A DNA stretch of 10,961 nt, taken from assembly GCA_017531065.1 (NCBI GenBank), contig JAFXLR010000059.1:1-10961 (forward strand), read 5' to 3'. The DNA is from Bacilli bacterium. GTDB lineage: Bacteria > Bacillota_I > Bacilli_A > RFN20 > CAG-826. Under the pieces are notes generated by a model. The model made no database searches and was not told the origin of the DNA. It saw only the letters and a program-made list of their open reading frames with translations. Positions 1 through 7,612 of the stretch are shown here, one piece after another. The first letter of the stretch is position 1. Each line of letters begins with the position of its first letter. A program made the position numbers and the translations under genes.

Positions 1-385
1 AGCAGAGAACTTCGCCACCGACGTGCTCTTTACGGGCTTCTGCGTCAGTGAGGATGCCTTTGCTGGTGCTGATGATGGCGATGCCAAGTCCTTTGAGGAC
101 CTTTGGAAGCTTCTCGCATTCCACGGTCACGCGAAGACCTGGTTTACTAATTCTCTTGAGATTAGTGATAACGCGTTCGCCGCTTGCGCCATACTTAAGG
201 GTTAATGTGAGGGTTTTGCTCGCGCCTTCACCTTCGGCAACGAAGGAACTGATGTAACCTTCGGCAAGAAGGATGCGGGCGATTTCTCCCTTGACCTTGC
301 TATAAGGCATGGAGACACTCTCGTAACGAAGCGCATTGGCGTTTCTGATGCGAGTGAGCATATCGGCAATTGGATCTGCAATCAT
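1..385 (-). CDS. rpsH: 30S ribosomal protein S8 (partial, C-terminal end off the window)
   Basis: Small-subunit protein S8, which binds the central domain of 16S rRNA and in many bacteria also represses the spc part of this operon. Translating leftwards from the ATG at 385 gives the typical S8 opening ([16 protein letters not shown]), then the middle [21 protein letters not shown] and near the edge [20 protein letters not shown] followed by HVGGEVLC. About 128 residues are visible and S8 is usually 131-132, so only the last few residues are missing. A GGAGAT-type ribosome binding site precedes the start, 19 nt downstream of the rpsN stop. Last visible gene of the operon; rplF would be expected next, outside the window. 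Identification is secure. Confidence 0.97.
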   Translation of the reverse strand, partial: MIADPIADMLTRIRNANALRYESVSMPYSKVKGEIARILLAEGYISSFVAEGEGASKTLTLTLKYGASGERVITNLKRISKPGLRVTVECEKLPKVLKGLGIAIISTSKGILTDAEARKEHVGGEVLC

Positions 386-404
386 TGTTTATCTCCTTTC
401 CTTA

Positions 405-590
405 TTACCATGAAGCCTTCTTCATGCCTGGGATTTCGCCTTTGTAGGCCATTTCCCTGAGGCAGATACGGCAAAGTCCGAATTTACGGAGGACACCATG
501 TGGGCGGCCGCAGCGCTGGCAACGGGTGTAGTTGCGGGTGCTGAATTTCTGTGGGCGGCTCGCTCTGACGATTAAACTAGTTTTGGCCAT
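405..590 (-). CDS. rpsN: 30S ribosomal protein S14, zinc-binding (type Z)
   Basis: Short 61-residue S14, a head protein of the 30S subunit. It has the two zinc-ligand pairs of the C+ type: Cys24-x2-Cys27 and Cys40-x2-Cys43, with the typical RCGRPHG and [10 protein letters not shown] segments and the C-terminal IPGMKKASW. The zinc-free S14 paralogue is about 89-101 residues and lacks these cysteines, so this is the zinc-dependent form. In Bacillus-type bacteria zinc limitation is met by a second, zinc-free S14 elsewhere; whether this organism has one cannot be seen here. It starts 11 nt after the rplE stop (reading on the minus strand), with an AAGGAGAA ribosome binding site. Confidence 0.97.
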   Translation of the reverse strand: MAKTSLIVRASRPQKFSTRNYTRCQRCGRPHGVLRKFGLCRICLREMAYKGEIPGMKKASW

Positions 591-601
591 GTTCGTTCTC
601 C

Positions 602-1327
602 TTAACGTTTGAATGGCATGCCGAGGAGTTCAAGAAGCTTGAAGGCTTCGGCATCGCTTTGAGCGGTAGTGACGATGACGATGTCCATGCCGCGGATCTT
701 AGCGATCTTATCGTAGTCGATCTCTGGGAAGATGAGCTGCTCTTTGACGCCAAGGGTGTAGTTACCATGACCGTCGAAGGCGTTCTTGGAGACGCCACGG
801 AAGTCACGGACACGTGGGAGGGCGATGGAGACGAGCTTATCGTAGAACTCGTACATTCTCTGGCCGCGAAGGGTAACTTTGGTGCCAATGGCCTGTCCTT
901 CACGGAGCTTGAAGTTCGCGATGGACTTTCTGGCTTTGGTGATGACTGGCTTCTGGCCAGCGATAGCGGTCAATTCAGCGACGCTGTCTTCGAGGGCCTT
1001 ACCATTAGAGGTGGCATCGCCAACACCGATGTTGATGACGATCTTCTCGAAGCGTGGGGCTTGCATGATGGAGGTGTAGCCGAACTCTTTGATAAGAGCT
1101 GGAACAACCTCGTTCTTATATTTGGCAAGAACACGGTTGAGCTCTTTTGCAGGAGCAGCTGGTTTCTTGCTGGCTTTTGGGGCCTCGGCCTTTGGGGCTT
1201 CTGCTTTTGGAGCAGCTTCTTTAGCAGGAGCGGCTTTTGGAGCAGCAGCTTTAGTGGCTTTAGGAGCGGAGGCTTTCTTAGCGGTAGTAGTTTTCTTAGC
1301 GGTAGCTTTCTTTTCTTCTTCTGCCAT
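602..1327 (-). CDS. rplE: 50S ribosomal protein L5 with long Ala/Lys/Pro-rich N-terminal extension
   Basis: L5 binds 5S rRNA and forms part of the central protuberance, contacting the P-site tRNA. The family core begins near residue 63 ([16 protein letters not shown]) and runs to the usual end GMPFKR. It includes [15 protein letters not shown], the [21 protein letters not shown] segment and [13 protein letters not shown]. Residues 1-62 are an extra low-complexity tail starting [12 protein letters not shown], rich in APKAE repeats; normal bacterial L5 is about 180 residues and this one is 241. The start at 1327 is supported by an AAGGAGG ribosome binding site just upstream, and the next ATG-free stretch leaves no alternative near residue 63. 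A similar tail occurs on L22 and L23 in this operon. Core identification is secure; the role of the tail is unknown. Confidence 0.97.
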   Translation of the reverse strand: MAEEEKKATAKKTTTAKKASAPKATKAAAPKAAPAKEAAPKAEAPKAEAPKASKKPAAPAKELNRVLAKYKNEVVPALIKEFGYTSIMQAPRFEKIVINIGVGDATSNGKALEDSVAELTAIAGQKPVITKARKSIANFKLREGQAIGTKVTLRGQRMYEFYDKLVSIALPRVRDFRGVSKNAFDGHGNYTLGVKEQLIFPEIDYDKIAKIRGMDIVIVTTAQSDAEAFKLLELLGMPFKR

Positions 1328-1344
1328 TGTTTTGTCCTCCTTCC

Positions 1345-1653
1345 TTACTTATCGAGGTTGGCTCCGCTCTTGGCGGTGCGAACCTTCTTGCCATTCTCCA
1401 TGGTCATGTGAACACGGGTGGCTTTCTTTGTCTTTGGGTCAATGAGAGCGACCTTGGAGGCATCAAGTGGGACATAGATGTCGAGGATTGAGCCTTCTTG
1501 GACGTTCTGGTTTGGCTTCTTGTGTTTCTTGTGGACGTTCACGCCTTCGACGACGACTTTGTTAAGCTTTGGGTAAACCTTCTGAACGGTGCCCTGCTTG
1601 CCTTTGTCATCACCGGAGAGAACGATGACTTTATCACCTTTTTTGATGTTCAT
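1345..1653 (-). CDS. rplX: 50S ribosomal protein L24
   Basis: L24 is an early assembly-initiator protein that binds 23S rRNA near the polypeptide exit. The 102 residues start [21 protein letters not shown], a clear KOW motif at about residues 4-30, followed by [21 protein letters not shown], which is the standard L24 sequence, and end in a short basic tail. Length is normal for the family. It lies 11 nt downstream of rplN and 17 nt upstream of rplE, with a GGAGAAG ribosome binding site, so it is co-transcribed with them. No extension or anomaly is seen. Confidence 0.97.
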   Translation of the reverse strand: MNIKKGDKVIVLSGDDKGKQGTVQKVYPKLNKVVVEGVNVHKKHKKPNQNVQEGSILDIYVPLDASKVALIDPKTKKATRVHMTMENGKKVRTAKSGANLDK

Positions 1654-1664
1654 ATCTCTTCTCC

Positions 1665-2033
1665 TTACAAGACCTCGCTGGCAAGGGAGATGATTTTCAT
1701 GAATCCCTTTTCACGAAGCTCACGGGCGACCGGTCCGAAGACACGGGTGCCGAGTGGGTTATGATCATCATCGACGATGACCACGGCATTATCATCGAAG
1801 CCAATGGAGGAACCATCCTTGCGGATGACCTGTCTCTTGGTGCGGACGATGACGCCTTTGACGACTTGACCCTTCTTGACCTTTCCATTTGGGGCAGCGT
1901 CCTTGACGGCGCAGAGGACGATGTCACCGATGGAGGAGACCTTCATACGGGCTCCGCCGAGCTGACGGAAGATGCGGACGATACGGGCACCGCTGTTATC
2001 GGCGACCACGAGATTCGATTCATTCTGGACCAT
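1665..2033 (-). CDS. rplN: 50S ribosomal protein L14
   Basis: L14 is a five-stranded barrel protein on the subunit interface of the 50S particle, contacting 16S rRNA helix 14 and close to where the silencing factor RsfS binds. The 122-residue product is the canonical length and has the signature ADNSGAR at residues 11-17. This is followed by the [19 protein letters not shown] region, [23 protein letters not shown] and the end [12 protein letters not shown]. First gene of the spc part of the cluster in the usual order. The spacer to the upstream rpsQ is only 14 nt, with no promoter or terminator, so the S10 and spc operons appear fused into one transcription unit here. Confidence 0.97.
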   Translation of the reverse strand: MVQNESNLVVADNSGARIVRIFRQLGGARMKVSSIGDIVLCAVKDAAPNGKVKKGQVVKGVIVRTKRQVIRKDGSSIGFDDNAVVIVDDDHNPLGTRVFGPVARELREKGFMKIISLASEVL

Positions 2034-2047
2034 TATCCGTTTCCTCC

Positions 2048-2401
2048 TTATTCAGCTTTCGCTTCCTCGGCTGGGGCAGCAACGATCTCATCGGAACCTT
2101 CCTTCTTCTCGAGGGCGGCTTCGATGGCTTCGACTGACTCACCGGCTAAAGCGGCTTTATCAATGGAGACAAGTCTCCATCTCTTAAGACGGGAGAGTGG
2201 GCGGCAAGCCATGATGGTGACTTCATCACCGAGCTTGGCCTGCTCGTTCTCGTCGTGAGCGTAATACTTCTTGGAGTATCCGACTCTCTTCTTGTAAAGG
2301 GGATCATTACGCTTGGTGCTGACGGTGACGATGATGGTTTTGGCCATCTTGGTTCCGGTCACAACCCCTTGAAGAGAAGTTCTTCTATTTCTTTCTTCCA
2401 T
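2048..2401 (-). CDS. rpsQ: 30S ribosomal protein S17 with acidic C-terminal extension
   Basis: S17 is a primary 16S rRNA-binding protein of OB fold. The core, residues 1-84, opens [19 protein letters not shown] and contains [27 protein letters not shown] and the typical end [14 protein letters not shown]. Typical S17 stops at about 85 residues, whereas this protein continues for about 33 more. The extra part contains an amphipathic-looking segment ([17 protein letters not shown]) and a short APAEEAKAE end. The tail is acidic, unlike the basic tails on L5, L22 and L23. The start is set by an AAGGAG ribosome binding site upstream of 2401. The tail's function is unknown. Confidence 0.96.
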   Translation of the reverse strand: MEERNRRTSLQGVVTGTKMAKTIIVTVSTKRNDPLYKKRVGYSKKYYAHDENEQAKLGDEVTIMACRPLSRLKRWRLVSIDKAALAGESVEAIEAALEKKEGSDEIVAAPAEEAKAE

Positions 2402-2418
2402 GGTATTGGTCTCCTTTC

Positions 2419-2625
2419 TTATTTGGCCTCATGAAGGTGGAGGGCTCTCTCACGCTTCACGGTTTCGGCCTTGGCGATATCCTTACGGACATAGTGGATT
2501 TCGTCTGGGTGTTCGATCTGTCCCACCGCTCTTTGGCGGGAGAGCTCGAAGAGCTTCTGACGGAGGCTAGCAAGCTTCTCGTCTAACTCTTTTGGAGATA
2601 ACTCGCGGAATTCTTTGATATCCAT
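2419..2625 (-). CDS. rpmC: 50S ribosomal protein L29
   Basis: L29 is a small two-helix hairpin protein near the exit tunnel, next to L23 and part of the docking area for trigger factor and signal recognition particle. The 68 residues match the family along their length: MDIKEFRELSPKELDEKL, LRQKLFELSRQRAVGQIEHPDEI and VRKDIAKAETVKRER. Length is normal. Its start lies 2 nt after the rplP stop, and its ribosome binding site (AAAGGAGAA) is inside the last codons of rplP, so translation of the two is probably coupled. Confidence 0.96.
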   Translation of the reverse strand: MDIKEFRELSPKELDEKLASLRQKLFELSRQRAVGQIEHPDEIHYVRKDIAKAETVKRERALHLHEAK

Positions 2626-2627
2626 GT

Positions 2628-3038
2628 TTATTCTCCTTTCTTAACGATCTTGCAGTTGATCGGAAGTTTGAAGGAAGCCTGACGAAGGGCCTTCATGGCG
2701 ACTTCTTCAGAGACACCGCCAATCTCGAACATGACTCTGTTCTTTTTGACGACGGCGACCCATCCTTCTGGTGAACCTTTACCGGAACCCATACGGACTT
2801 CGGCTGGCTTCTTGGTGAAGGCGAGGTGTGGGAAGATTCTGATCCAGACCTTGCCAGAACGGTCGGTGTAACGTGATAAGACGATACGGGCGGCTTCGAT
2901 TTGGTGGTCGGTGATGTAGGTTCCTTCCAACGCGGCTAAGCCATATTCACCGAAGGCGACCGTGTTGCCTTTGGTGGCGACACCCTCATAGCTGAGGCCA
3001 TGTGGGCGGCGGTATTTAGTTCTACTTGGCTGGAGCAT
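2628..3038 (-). CDS. rplP: 50S ribosomal protein L16
   Basis: L16 lies between the A site and the central protuberance and helps bind aminoacyl-tRNA. The start chosen is the ATG at 3038 ([14 protein letters not shown]), preceded by a good AAGGAGGAA ribosome binding site. An in-frame ATG further upstream lies inside rpsC and has no such support. The 136-residue product is the family length. Signatures are [39 protein letters not shown] and [21 protein letters not shown]. The first 17 nt of the gene overlap the end of rpsC in a different frame, which implies coupled translation. Confidence 0.97.
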   Translation of the reverse strand: MLQPSRTKYRRPHGLSYEGVATKGNTVAFGEYGLAALEGTYITDHQIEAARIVLSRYTDRSGKVWIRIFPHLAFTKKPAEVRMGSGKGSPEGWVAVVKKNRVMFEIGGVSEEVAMKALRQASFKLPINCKIVKKGE

Positions 3039-3735
3039 TCTTGTTTCCTCCTTCTGCTTTTGGAGCTTTCTTCTCTTCAGCGGCGGCGATTCCAACCTTG
3101 TTGGTGCCTCTGCAGCACCAGACCTTCACGCCGATACGGCCATAGGCGGTAGCAGCGCTGACAGCGGCGAAGTCGATATCCGCACGGAGGGTCTCAAGTG
3201 GAACAACGCCCTCTTTGTAACCTTCGCGACGAGCGATTTCAGCTCCACCAAGACGTCCTTGGCACTGGGTTCTGCAACCGGAAGCGCCAGCTTTTCTCAT
3301 ACGCTGGATGGCTTTCTTCTGGGTGCTACGGAAGGACTGACGGTTCTCGAGCTCAGAAGCGATCCATTTGCCGATGAGGGTAGCATCGACGTCTGGGTTT
3401 TTGACCTCAACGACTTCAAGATGTGGGTTGCCACTCTTGACGATCTTCTTAAGACCATCGTTGAGAAGTTTGGTGTTGGCACCATCTTGTCCCATGACGA
3501 CACCTGGACGGGCGACGTAGAGGGAGACGGTGACTTTGTATTCGGAATCGGTTTTGACACGCGCGATGTCGATATGGCTGAGAAGGGCTTCCTTGAGTTT
3601 TGGCTCTAAGAAGTTTCTGATGGCGATATCTTCACCAAGGAATGTTGCGTAGTCTTTTTTGGAAGCATACCAATTGGCTTCCCAGCCGCGGTTGATACCA
3701 ATTCTAAGACCGACGGCGTTAACTTTCTGACCCAT
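3022..3735 (-). CDS. rpsC: 30S ribosomal protein S3
   Basis: S3 is a head protein of the 30S subunit that lines the mRNA entry channel and contributes to mRNA helicase activity. The N-terminus [13 protein letters not shown] is canonical. A type-2 KH domain is visible with [11 protein letters not shown] at about residues 75-85, where the GxxG loop is GQDG rather than the commoner GKKG. The C-terminal domain carries [17 protein letters not shown] and [24 protein letters not shown]. After about residue 218 comes a short [16 protein letters not shown] tail, which contains the ribosome binding site for rplP and runs 17 nt into it. Stop is TAG. Length of 237 residues is within the normal range. Confidence 0.97.
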   Translation of the reverse strand: MGQKVNAVGLRIGINRGWEANWYASKKDYATFLGEDIAIRNFLEPKLKEALLSHIDIARVKTDSEYKVTVSLYVARPGVVMGQDGANTKLLNDGLKKIVKSGNPHLEVVEVKNPDVDATLIGKWIASELENRQSFRSTQKKAIQRMRKAGASGCRTQCQGRLGGAEIARREGYKEGVVPLETLRADIDFAAVSAATAYGRIGVKVWCCRGTNKVGIAAAEEKKAPKAEGGNKNAPAK

Positions 3736-3747
3736 TGATATTCCTCC

Positions 3748-4284
3748 TTACCTTTCTTTCACGGTGACTCTCATGAAGCTGGTGCGCTTGATGATTGGGG
3801 AGCTTGCGCCCTTACCGCGTGGTTCGAAACGTTTCATTCTGACACCATCGCTGGCCTGGATCTCGGCGACATAGAGTTTGTCACCGGCCATGCCGAAGTT
3901 GTTGGTGGCATTGGCGGCTGCGCTCTTGATGAGCTTGGCGACTGGGTCGCTTGCAGCTTTGTTGACGTGGAAGAGGAGCTCAAGGGCCTCATTGACGTTC
4001 TTGCCACGGACGAGATCCATAACGAGACGGACCTTACGTGGGGTGACGCGGACATCACGGGCGACGGCGTGGGCCTCAGTGACCTTAGCCTTGACTGGCT
4101 CGGCCTTGACCTCAGCCTTCTTCTTGGCTGGTTTCTTCTCTTCAGCCTTTGGAGCGGCTTCTGGAGCAGCTTCTTTCTTTGGGGCTGCGGCTTTCTTAGC
4201 AGGAGCCTTCTTGGCGGCTGGTTTCTTCTCAGCCTTGGCTTCTTCTTTGACTTCCGCAGTAGCTTTCTTTTTGGTTTCTGCCAT
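3748..4284 (-). CDS. rplV: 50S ribosomal protein L22 with long Lys/Ala-rich N-terminal extension
   Basis: L22 lines the nascent peptide exit tunnel with a long beta-hairpin loop, and its globular part is on the outer 50S surface. The core begins near residue 69 (EAHAVARDVRVTPRKVRLVMDLVRGK) and ends with KGASSPIIKRTSFMRVTVKER, including the loop region GVRMKRFEPRGKG. Residues 1-68 form an additional tail of Lys, Ala, Glu and Pro beginning MAETKKKATAEVKEE. The core is the usual 110 residues, giving 178 in total. The start at 4284 has a TAAGGAGTAA ribosome binding site. The tail resembles those on L23 and L5, including shared short nucleotide words with L23, suggesting a common origin or strong convergence. 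Confidence 0.97.
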   Translation of the reverse strand: MAETKKKATAEVKEEAKAEKKPAAKKAPAKKAAAPKKEAAPEAAPKAEEKKPAKKKAEVKAEPVKAKVTEAHAVARDVRVTPRKVRLVMDLVRGKNVNEALELLFHVNKAASDPVAKLIKSAAANATNNFGMAGDKLYVAEIQASDGVRMKRFEPRGKGASSPIIKRTSFMRVTVKER

Positions 4285-4297
4285 AGTTGCTTACTCC

Positions 4298-4585
4298 TTA
4301 CTTACCGCTGGCCTGATCACCGGCGTTGTTGCCGTGATGGCCTTCGAATCTTCTAGTTGGGGCGAATTCGCCGAGCTTGTGGCCAACCATGTCCTCAGTG
4401 ACGAAGACGGTGATGTGCTCTTTGCCGTTATAGACGGCGAAGGTGTGCTCGACGAAGGCAGGATAGATGGTCGAACGTCTCGACCAGGTCTTGATGACTT
4501 CTTTTTTGCCGGCTTTATCGAGATCCTCGACCTTCTTGAGAAGGTAAGCATCTACGAACGGGCCTTTTTTGCTAGAACGTGACAT
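4298..4585 (-). CDS. rpsS: 30S ribosomal protein S19
   Basis: S19 is a 30S head protein that contacts the 50S central protuberance through bridge B1a. The 95-residue protein has the full family pattern: [43 protein letters not shown], then [17 protein letters not shown] and the end RFEGHHG. Length is standard. It sits between rplB (18 nt upstream) and rplV (13 nt downstream), with an AAGGAGAT ribosome binding site. Confidence 0.97.
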   Translation of the reverse strand: MSRSSKKGPFVDAYLLKKVEDLDKAGKKEVIKTWSRRSTIYPAFVEHTFAVYNGKEHITVFVTEDMVGHKLGEFAPTRRFEGHHGNNAGDQASGK

Positions 4586-4603
4586 GTGTTCGATCTCCTT
4601 TCC

Positions 4604-5434
4604 TTAACCATTACGACGTCTCATGATGAGGCGGGTGCTGTTTTTCTTGATGCGACGGGTCTTGACGCCCATAGCTTTCTTTCCCCATGGGGTGCGTGGG
4701 GCATCGCGTCCGACAGGACACTTACCTTCACCACCACCGTGAGGGTGGTCACATGGGTTCATCGCGGAACCACGGACGGTTGGACGGATACCCATGTTGC
4801 GGTTGCGACCGGCCTTACCGATGTTGACAAGGTTCCAGTCGTCATTGCCGACGATGCCGATTGTAGCGCGGCAGACGCTTAAGACTTTTCTGACTTCGCC
4901 AGAGGCAAGGCGAAGGATGGTGTATTTGCCATCGACGCCAAGGACCTGAGCCATGGAACCGGCAGCGCGGCACATCTGTCCGCCTTTGCCTGGCTTAAGC
5001 TCGATGTTGTGGATGAAGGTACCTTCTGGGATGTTCTTAAGAGCTAAGTTGTTGCCGTTTTTGATATCGGTGGCCTCGCCGCTGATGATCTTGTCACCGA
5101 CGTTGAGGTCTTTTGGTCTGATGATGTAACGCTTTTCGCCATCAGCATAGGTGATGAGGGCGAGGAAGGCGGTACGGTTTGGATCGTATTCGATCGCCGA
5201 GACAGTTCCTGGGATTTCGTCTTTGTTACGACGGAAATCGACGATTCTGTAACGGTTCTTGTTGCCACCGCCGTGGTGACGGCAGGTGATCACTCCTTGA
5301 TTGTTTCTGCCACCAGTGTGTTTCTTGGTGAGAAGAAGGGATTTTTCAGGAGTGGCTTTGGTGATTTCCTCATACGAGAGGGTCTGCATGGCGCGACGGC
5401 TCTTGGTATAAGGCTTGTAAACTTTGATTGCCAT
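4604..5434 (-). CDS. rplB: 50S ribosomal protein L2
   Basis: L2 is one of the oldest ribosomal proteins, needed for subunit association and for a proper peptidyl transferase centre. The 276-residue length is standard. Visible landmarks are the N-terminal [18 protein letters not shown]-type segment [19 protein letters not shown] at residues 39-57, [12 protein letters not shown] at 83-94 and the highly conserved [13 protein letters not shown] at 225-237. That last motif contains the histidines of the loop near the peptidyl transferase centre. Most bacteria have Val where this has Cys228. The gene follows a 76-nt AT-rich spacer after rplW, the longest inside this operon, and has an ATAGGAGAA ribosome binding site. 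Confidence 0.97.
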   Translation of the reverse strand: MAIKVYKPYTKSRRAMQTLSYEEITKATPEKSLLLTKKHTGGRNNQGVITCRHHGGGNKNRYRIVDFRRNKDEIPGTVSAIEYDPNRTAFLALITYADGEKRYIIRPKDLNVGDKIISGEATDIKNGNNLALKNIPEGTFIHNIELKPGKGGQMCRAAGSMAQVLGVDGKYTILRLASGEVRKVLSVCRATIGIVGNDDWNLVNIGKAGRNRNMGIRPTVRGSAMNPCDHPHGGGEGKCPVGRDAPRTPWGKKAMGVKTRRIKKNSTRLIMRRRNG

Positions 5435-5510
5435 TTCTTTTCTCCTATAGTGGTTTTCTTTTTAAGATTTTTCTTATTTATATATAAGGATTAAGTCTTA
5501 AGGGTGTTTC
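5435..5510 (-). other. AT-rich 76-nt intergenic spacer between rplW and rplB
   Basis: This is the only spacer in the cluster longer than 20 nt. It is markedly A/T-rich, with a TATATATAAAT run near 5478-5489 on the minus strand and a weak CTTAT/ATAAG stem around it. The TATA run could serve as the -10 element of a secondary promoter, but I see no convincing -35 element at the right distance. An RNA-processing site is an equally open possibility. No peptide of note is encoded. Confidence 0.4.
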
Positions 5511-5966
5511 CTACTCTTTGAAGAGGTCGACAGCCTCGCCTTCGGCGATGGTGACGATCGCTTTCTTGTAGCCGCCGATGAAGCCTTTGTAACGTCCACC
5601 GCGGGATTTCTCCTTGGCGTTGACGTTCACGATCTTGATATCAACGACTTTGACCTGATAGAGCCTCTGGAAGCTGAGTTTGATCTCATCTTTGTTGCTC
5701 CAATCAGCAACCTTGACGGTCACTTTGTTCTCATTCTGGAGAAGAGCCATACTCTTTTCGGTGATGACTGGTTCCAAGATGACTTTGTAATCGTGCTCAT
5801 TTGGAAGAGCGATAGGTTTCTTAGCAGCTTTTGGGGCTTCCTTCTTAGCCTCGGCTTTTGGGGCCTCAGCCTTTGGGGCAGCTTCTTTCTTAGGAGCAGC
5901 CTTCTTAGCAGGAGCTTTCTTGGTAGCCGTCTTCTTTTCGGCGGCGACTTTCTTTTCTTCGGCCAT
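5511..5966 (-). CDS. rplW: 50S ribosomal protein L23 with Lys/Ala-rich N-terminal extension
   Basis: L23 sits at the mouth of the exit tunnel and is the main docking site for trigger factor and signal recognition particle. The core starts near residue 58 (HDYKVILEPVITEKSMALLQ) and has KVTVKVADWSNKDEIKLSFQRLY, VDIKIVNVNAKEKSRGGRYKGF and a short acidic end (VDLFKE). Residues 1-57 are a low-complexity tail starting MAEEKKVAAEKKTATKK, with repeated [20 protein letters not shown] blocks. The tail brings the total to 151 residues versus about 95-100 for the family. The ATG overlaps the rplD stop as TAATG, and an AGGAGG site lies in the end of rplD, so translation is coupled. Confidence 0.97.
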   Translation of the reverse strand: MAEEKKVAAEKKTATKKAPAKKAAPKKEAAPKAEAPKAEAKKEAPKAAKKPIALPNEHDYKVILEPVITEKSMALLQNENKVTVKVADWSNKDEIKLSFQRLYQVKVVDIKIVNVNAKEKSRGGRYKGFIGGYKKAIVTIAEGEAVDLFKE

Positions 5967-6598
5967 TATTTAAGTCCTCCTTCGAGCGCTTTGACATCGG
6001 CTTCGCTAATCACCATGGTGTTGGCGTTAAGGATGTCGTAGACGCTGATGTTGTTAAGGGCGCGGACCTCGAGGGCTTCGATGTTCGTGGCGCTCTTGAC
6101 GAGTTTCTCATCGCTTCCGACCAAGAGAACTTTGCCTTCAGCCTTGATGGTCTTGAGTGATTCGGCCATGGCTTTGGTGCTGATCTTGGCGAGTTTGAGG
6201 CTGTCCACGACGAGGAGGCCTTTGGCAGCCTTCTGGGAGAGGACGGTCTTCATAGCAAGGGCGTGAGCCTTCTTGTTCTGAGAAACGGTGTAGTTCTGGT
6301 TGCCATCTGGTCCGAAGACGGTTCCACCGCCAACCCAGATTGGGGAGCGGCTGCTACCCGCACGGGCGCGTCCGGTACCTTTTTGACGATATGGCTTCTT
6401 GCCGCCACCGGAGACTTCGTGTCTCTTCTTGGTTTTGGCAGTAGCCTGACGGGCGTTGGCGCTTTGAGCGACGACGGCGTCATGGATGGCTTGTTCGTTT
6501 TTCTCGGTGATGCCGAATACCTCGGCGCTGAGTTTGACGTCTCCGACTTTTTCGCCGGCGAGATTAACGACTGGCAAACTGATTTTCTTTTCCGCCAT
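5966..6598 (-). CDS. rplD: 50S ribosomal protein L4
   Basis: L4 binds 23S rRNA and reaches into the exit tunnel with an extended loop; in gammaproteobacteria it also represses the S10 operon by binding its leader. The 210-residue product has the conserved loop with RQKGTGRARAGSSRSPIWVGGG at about residues 71-92, GPDGNQNYTVSQNKKAHALAMKT after it, and a C-terminal alpha/beta domain with ALNNISVYDILNANTMVIS. Length is normal. The start lies 2 nt after the rplC stop; the rplC end carries its AAAGGAGAA ribosome binding site. The stop shares one base with the rplW start. Confidence 0.97.
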   Translation of the reverse strand: MAEKKISLPVVNLAGEKVGDVKLSAEVFGITEKNEQAIHDAVVAQSANARQATAKTKKRHEVSGGGKKPYRQKGTGRARAGSSRSPIWVGGGTVFGPDGNQNYTVSQNKKAHALAMKTVLSQKAAKGLLVVDSLKLAKISTKAMAESLKTIKAEGKVLLVGSDEKLVKSATNIEALEVRALNNISVYDILNANTMVISEADVKALEGGLK

Positions 6599-6600
6599 TG

Positions 6601-7284
6601 TTATTCTCCTTTCTTCGAATGATCAACAAGTGGCTTGACCTCTGGCTTAGAGAACTGCTTGAGGATCGCGCTTCTGATCATGACGAGACCTTTCTTGGCT
6701 CCTGGGATGCCACCCTTAACAAGGATGTAATTCTTCTCAGCACTGGTTTCGATGACAGTGACGTTGAGAAGGGTGGTCTGTTCATCACCCCAGTGTCCGC
6801 TCATTCTCTTGCCTGGAATGACGCGGTTGTTGTCACGGCCGTTGTTAGCAAGGGAACCGATCTGGCGGTGATAGCCGGAACCGTGACCCTTTGGACCGAT
6901 GTGAGCGCCGTATCTCTTGATGACGCCACTGTAACCGTGACCTTTGGATGTGCCGATGATGTCAACGACTTCACCAGCCTGGAAGAGATCGGCGGTGAGG
7001 TTCTCACCAACGTTCTTTCCGTAGATTTCCTCACCCTTTAATTCGAAGAGGTGAGCTTTGGCAGCGACGCCGGCTTTCTTGTAGACGCCAAGCTCAGGTT
7101 TGTTGAGGCGGCGTTCGGCGATATCTTCGTAGCCAACTTTGAGGGCTTCGTAACCATCTTTCTCAATGGTCTTTTTGCCAACGATGACGTTTGGAAGGAC
7201 TTCGATGACGGTAACTGGATACATAGTTCCGTCAGCGGCGAAGACTTCAGTCATGCCCATTTTTCTTCCGATGATGGATTTCAT
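6601..7284 (-). CDS. rplC: 50S ribosomal protein L3
   Basis: L3 is an early-assembling 50S protein whose long loop approaches the peptidyl transferase centre. The 227 residues include the family start MKSIIGRKMGMTEVFAADG, the conserved GTSKGHGYSGVIKRYG at about 111-126, then GPKGHGSGYHRQIGSL at 130-145 and GKRMSGHWGDEQTT at 158-171. Length is slightly above the common 205-215 because of a short basic C-terminus (KPLVDHSKKGE). The ribosome binding site is AAGGAGGA upstream of 7284, 13 nt after the rpsJ stop. Identification is secure. Confidence 0.97.
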   Translation of the reverse strand: MKSIIGRKMGMTEVFAADGTMYPVTVIEVLPNVIVGKKTIEKDGYEALKVGYEDIAERRLNKPELGVYKKAGVAAKAHLFELKGEEIYGKNVGENLTADLFQAGEVVDIIGTSKGHGYSGVIKRYGAHIGPKGHGSGYHRQIGSLANNGRDNNRVIPGKRMSGHWGDEQTTLLNVTVIETSAEKNYILVKGGIPGAKKGLVMIRSAILKQFSKPEVKPLVDHSKKGE

Positions 7285-7297
7285 TCTTCAGTCCTCC

Positions 7298-7612
7298 TTA
7301 TTTCGCTGTGACATCGATGTCGACGCCGTTTGGAAGATCAAGCTTCCTGATGGCATCGATGGTCTCTTTGTTTGGACCGACGACGTCGATTAATCTCTTG
7401 TGAGTTCTGATCTCGAACTGCTCGCGGCTATCCTTGTACTTGAAGGTAGCACGGAGAATCGTGTAGACCTGCTTCTCGGTTGGGAGCGGGACAGGACCGA
7501 CGATTTTCACATTGAAGTGATTCGCTATTTCTACGATCTTCTGGACGGCGACGTCTAGAATCTTGTGATCGTAAGCCTGCAAACGAATGCGCAGTACTTG
7601 CTGTTTCGCCAT
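7298..7612 (-). CDS. rpsJ: 30S ribosomal protein S10 (NusE), first gene of the operon
   Basis: S10 is a 30S head protein that also acts as NusE, linking NusG and RNA polymerase in transcription antitermination. The 104-residue product is the canonical length: [20 protein letters not shown], then [42 protein letters not shown] and [11 protein letters not shown] near the end. It begins at the ATG at 7612 with an AAGGAGGAAAA ribosome binding site. It is the first gene of the run and lies about 126 nt downstream of the predicted transcription start, so its leader is long enough to hold a regulatory structure. Confidence 0.97.
   Translation of the reverse strand: MAKQQVLRIRLQAYDHKILDVAVQKIVEIANHFNVKIVGPVPLPTEKQVYTILRATFKYKDSREQFEIRTHKRLIDVVGPNKETIDAIRKLDLPNGVDIDVTAK

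Noticed and set aside
659..1411. Long plus-strand open frame opposite rplE
   Set aside because: It is the reverse complement of the Ala/Lys-rich rplE tail and core. Its product is low-complexity (Ser/Phe/Gly-rich) and it has no ribosome binding site or family motif.
3878..4582. Long plus-strand open frame opposite rplV and rpsS
   Set aside because: Shadow of the G+C-biased third positions and repetitive rplV tail; it crosses two real genes and the product looks like no family.
1..7612. Use of the Mollicutes code (TGA = Trp)
   Set aside because: All sixteen ribosomal genes translate fully with the standard code, visible Trp codons are TGG, and no in-frame TGA occurs. The absence of TGA stops in these genes is noted but is explained by preference for TAA in highly expressed genes.
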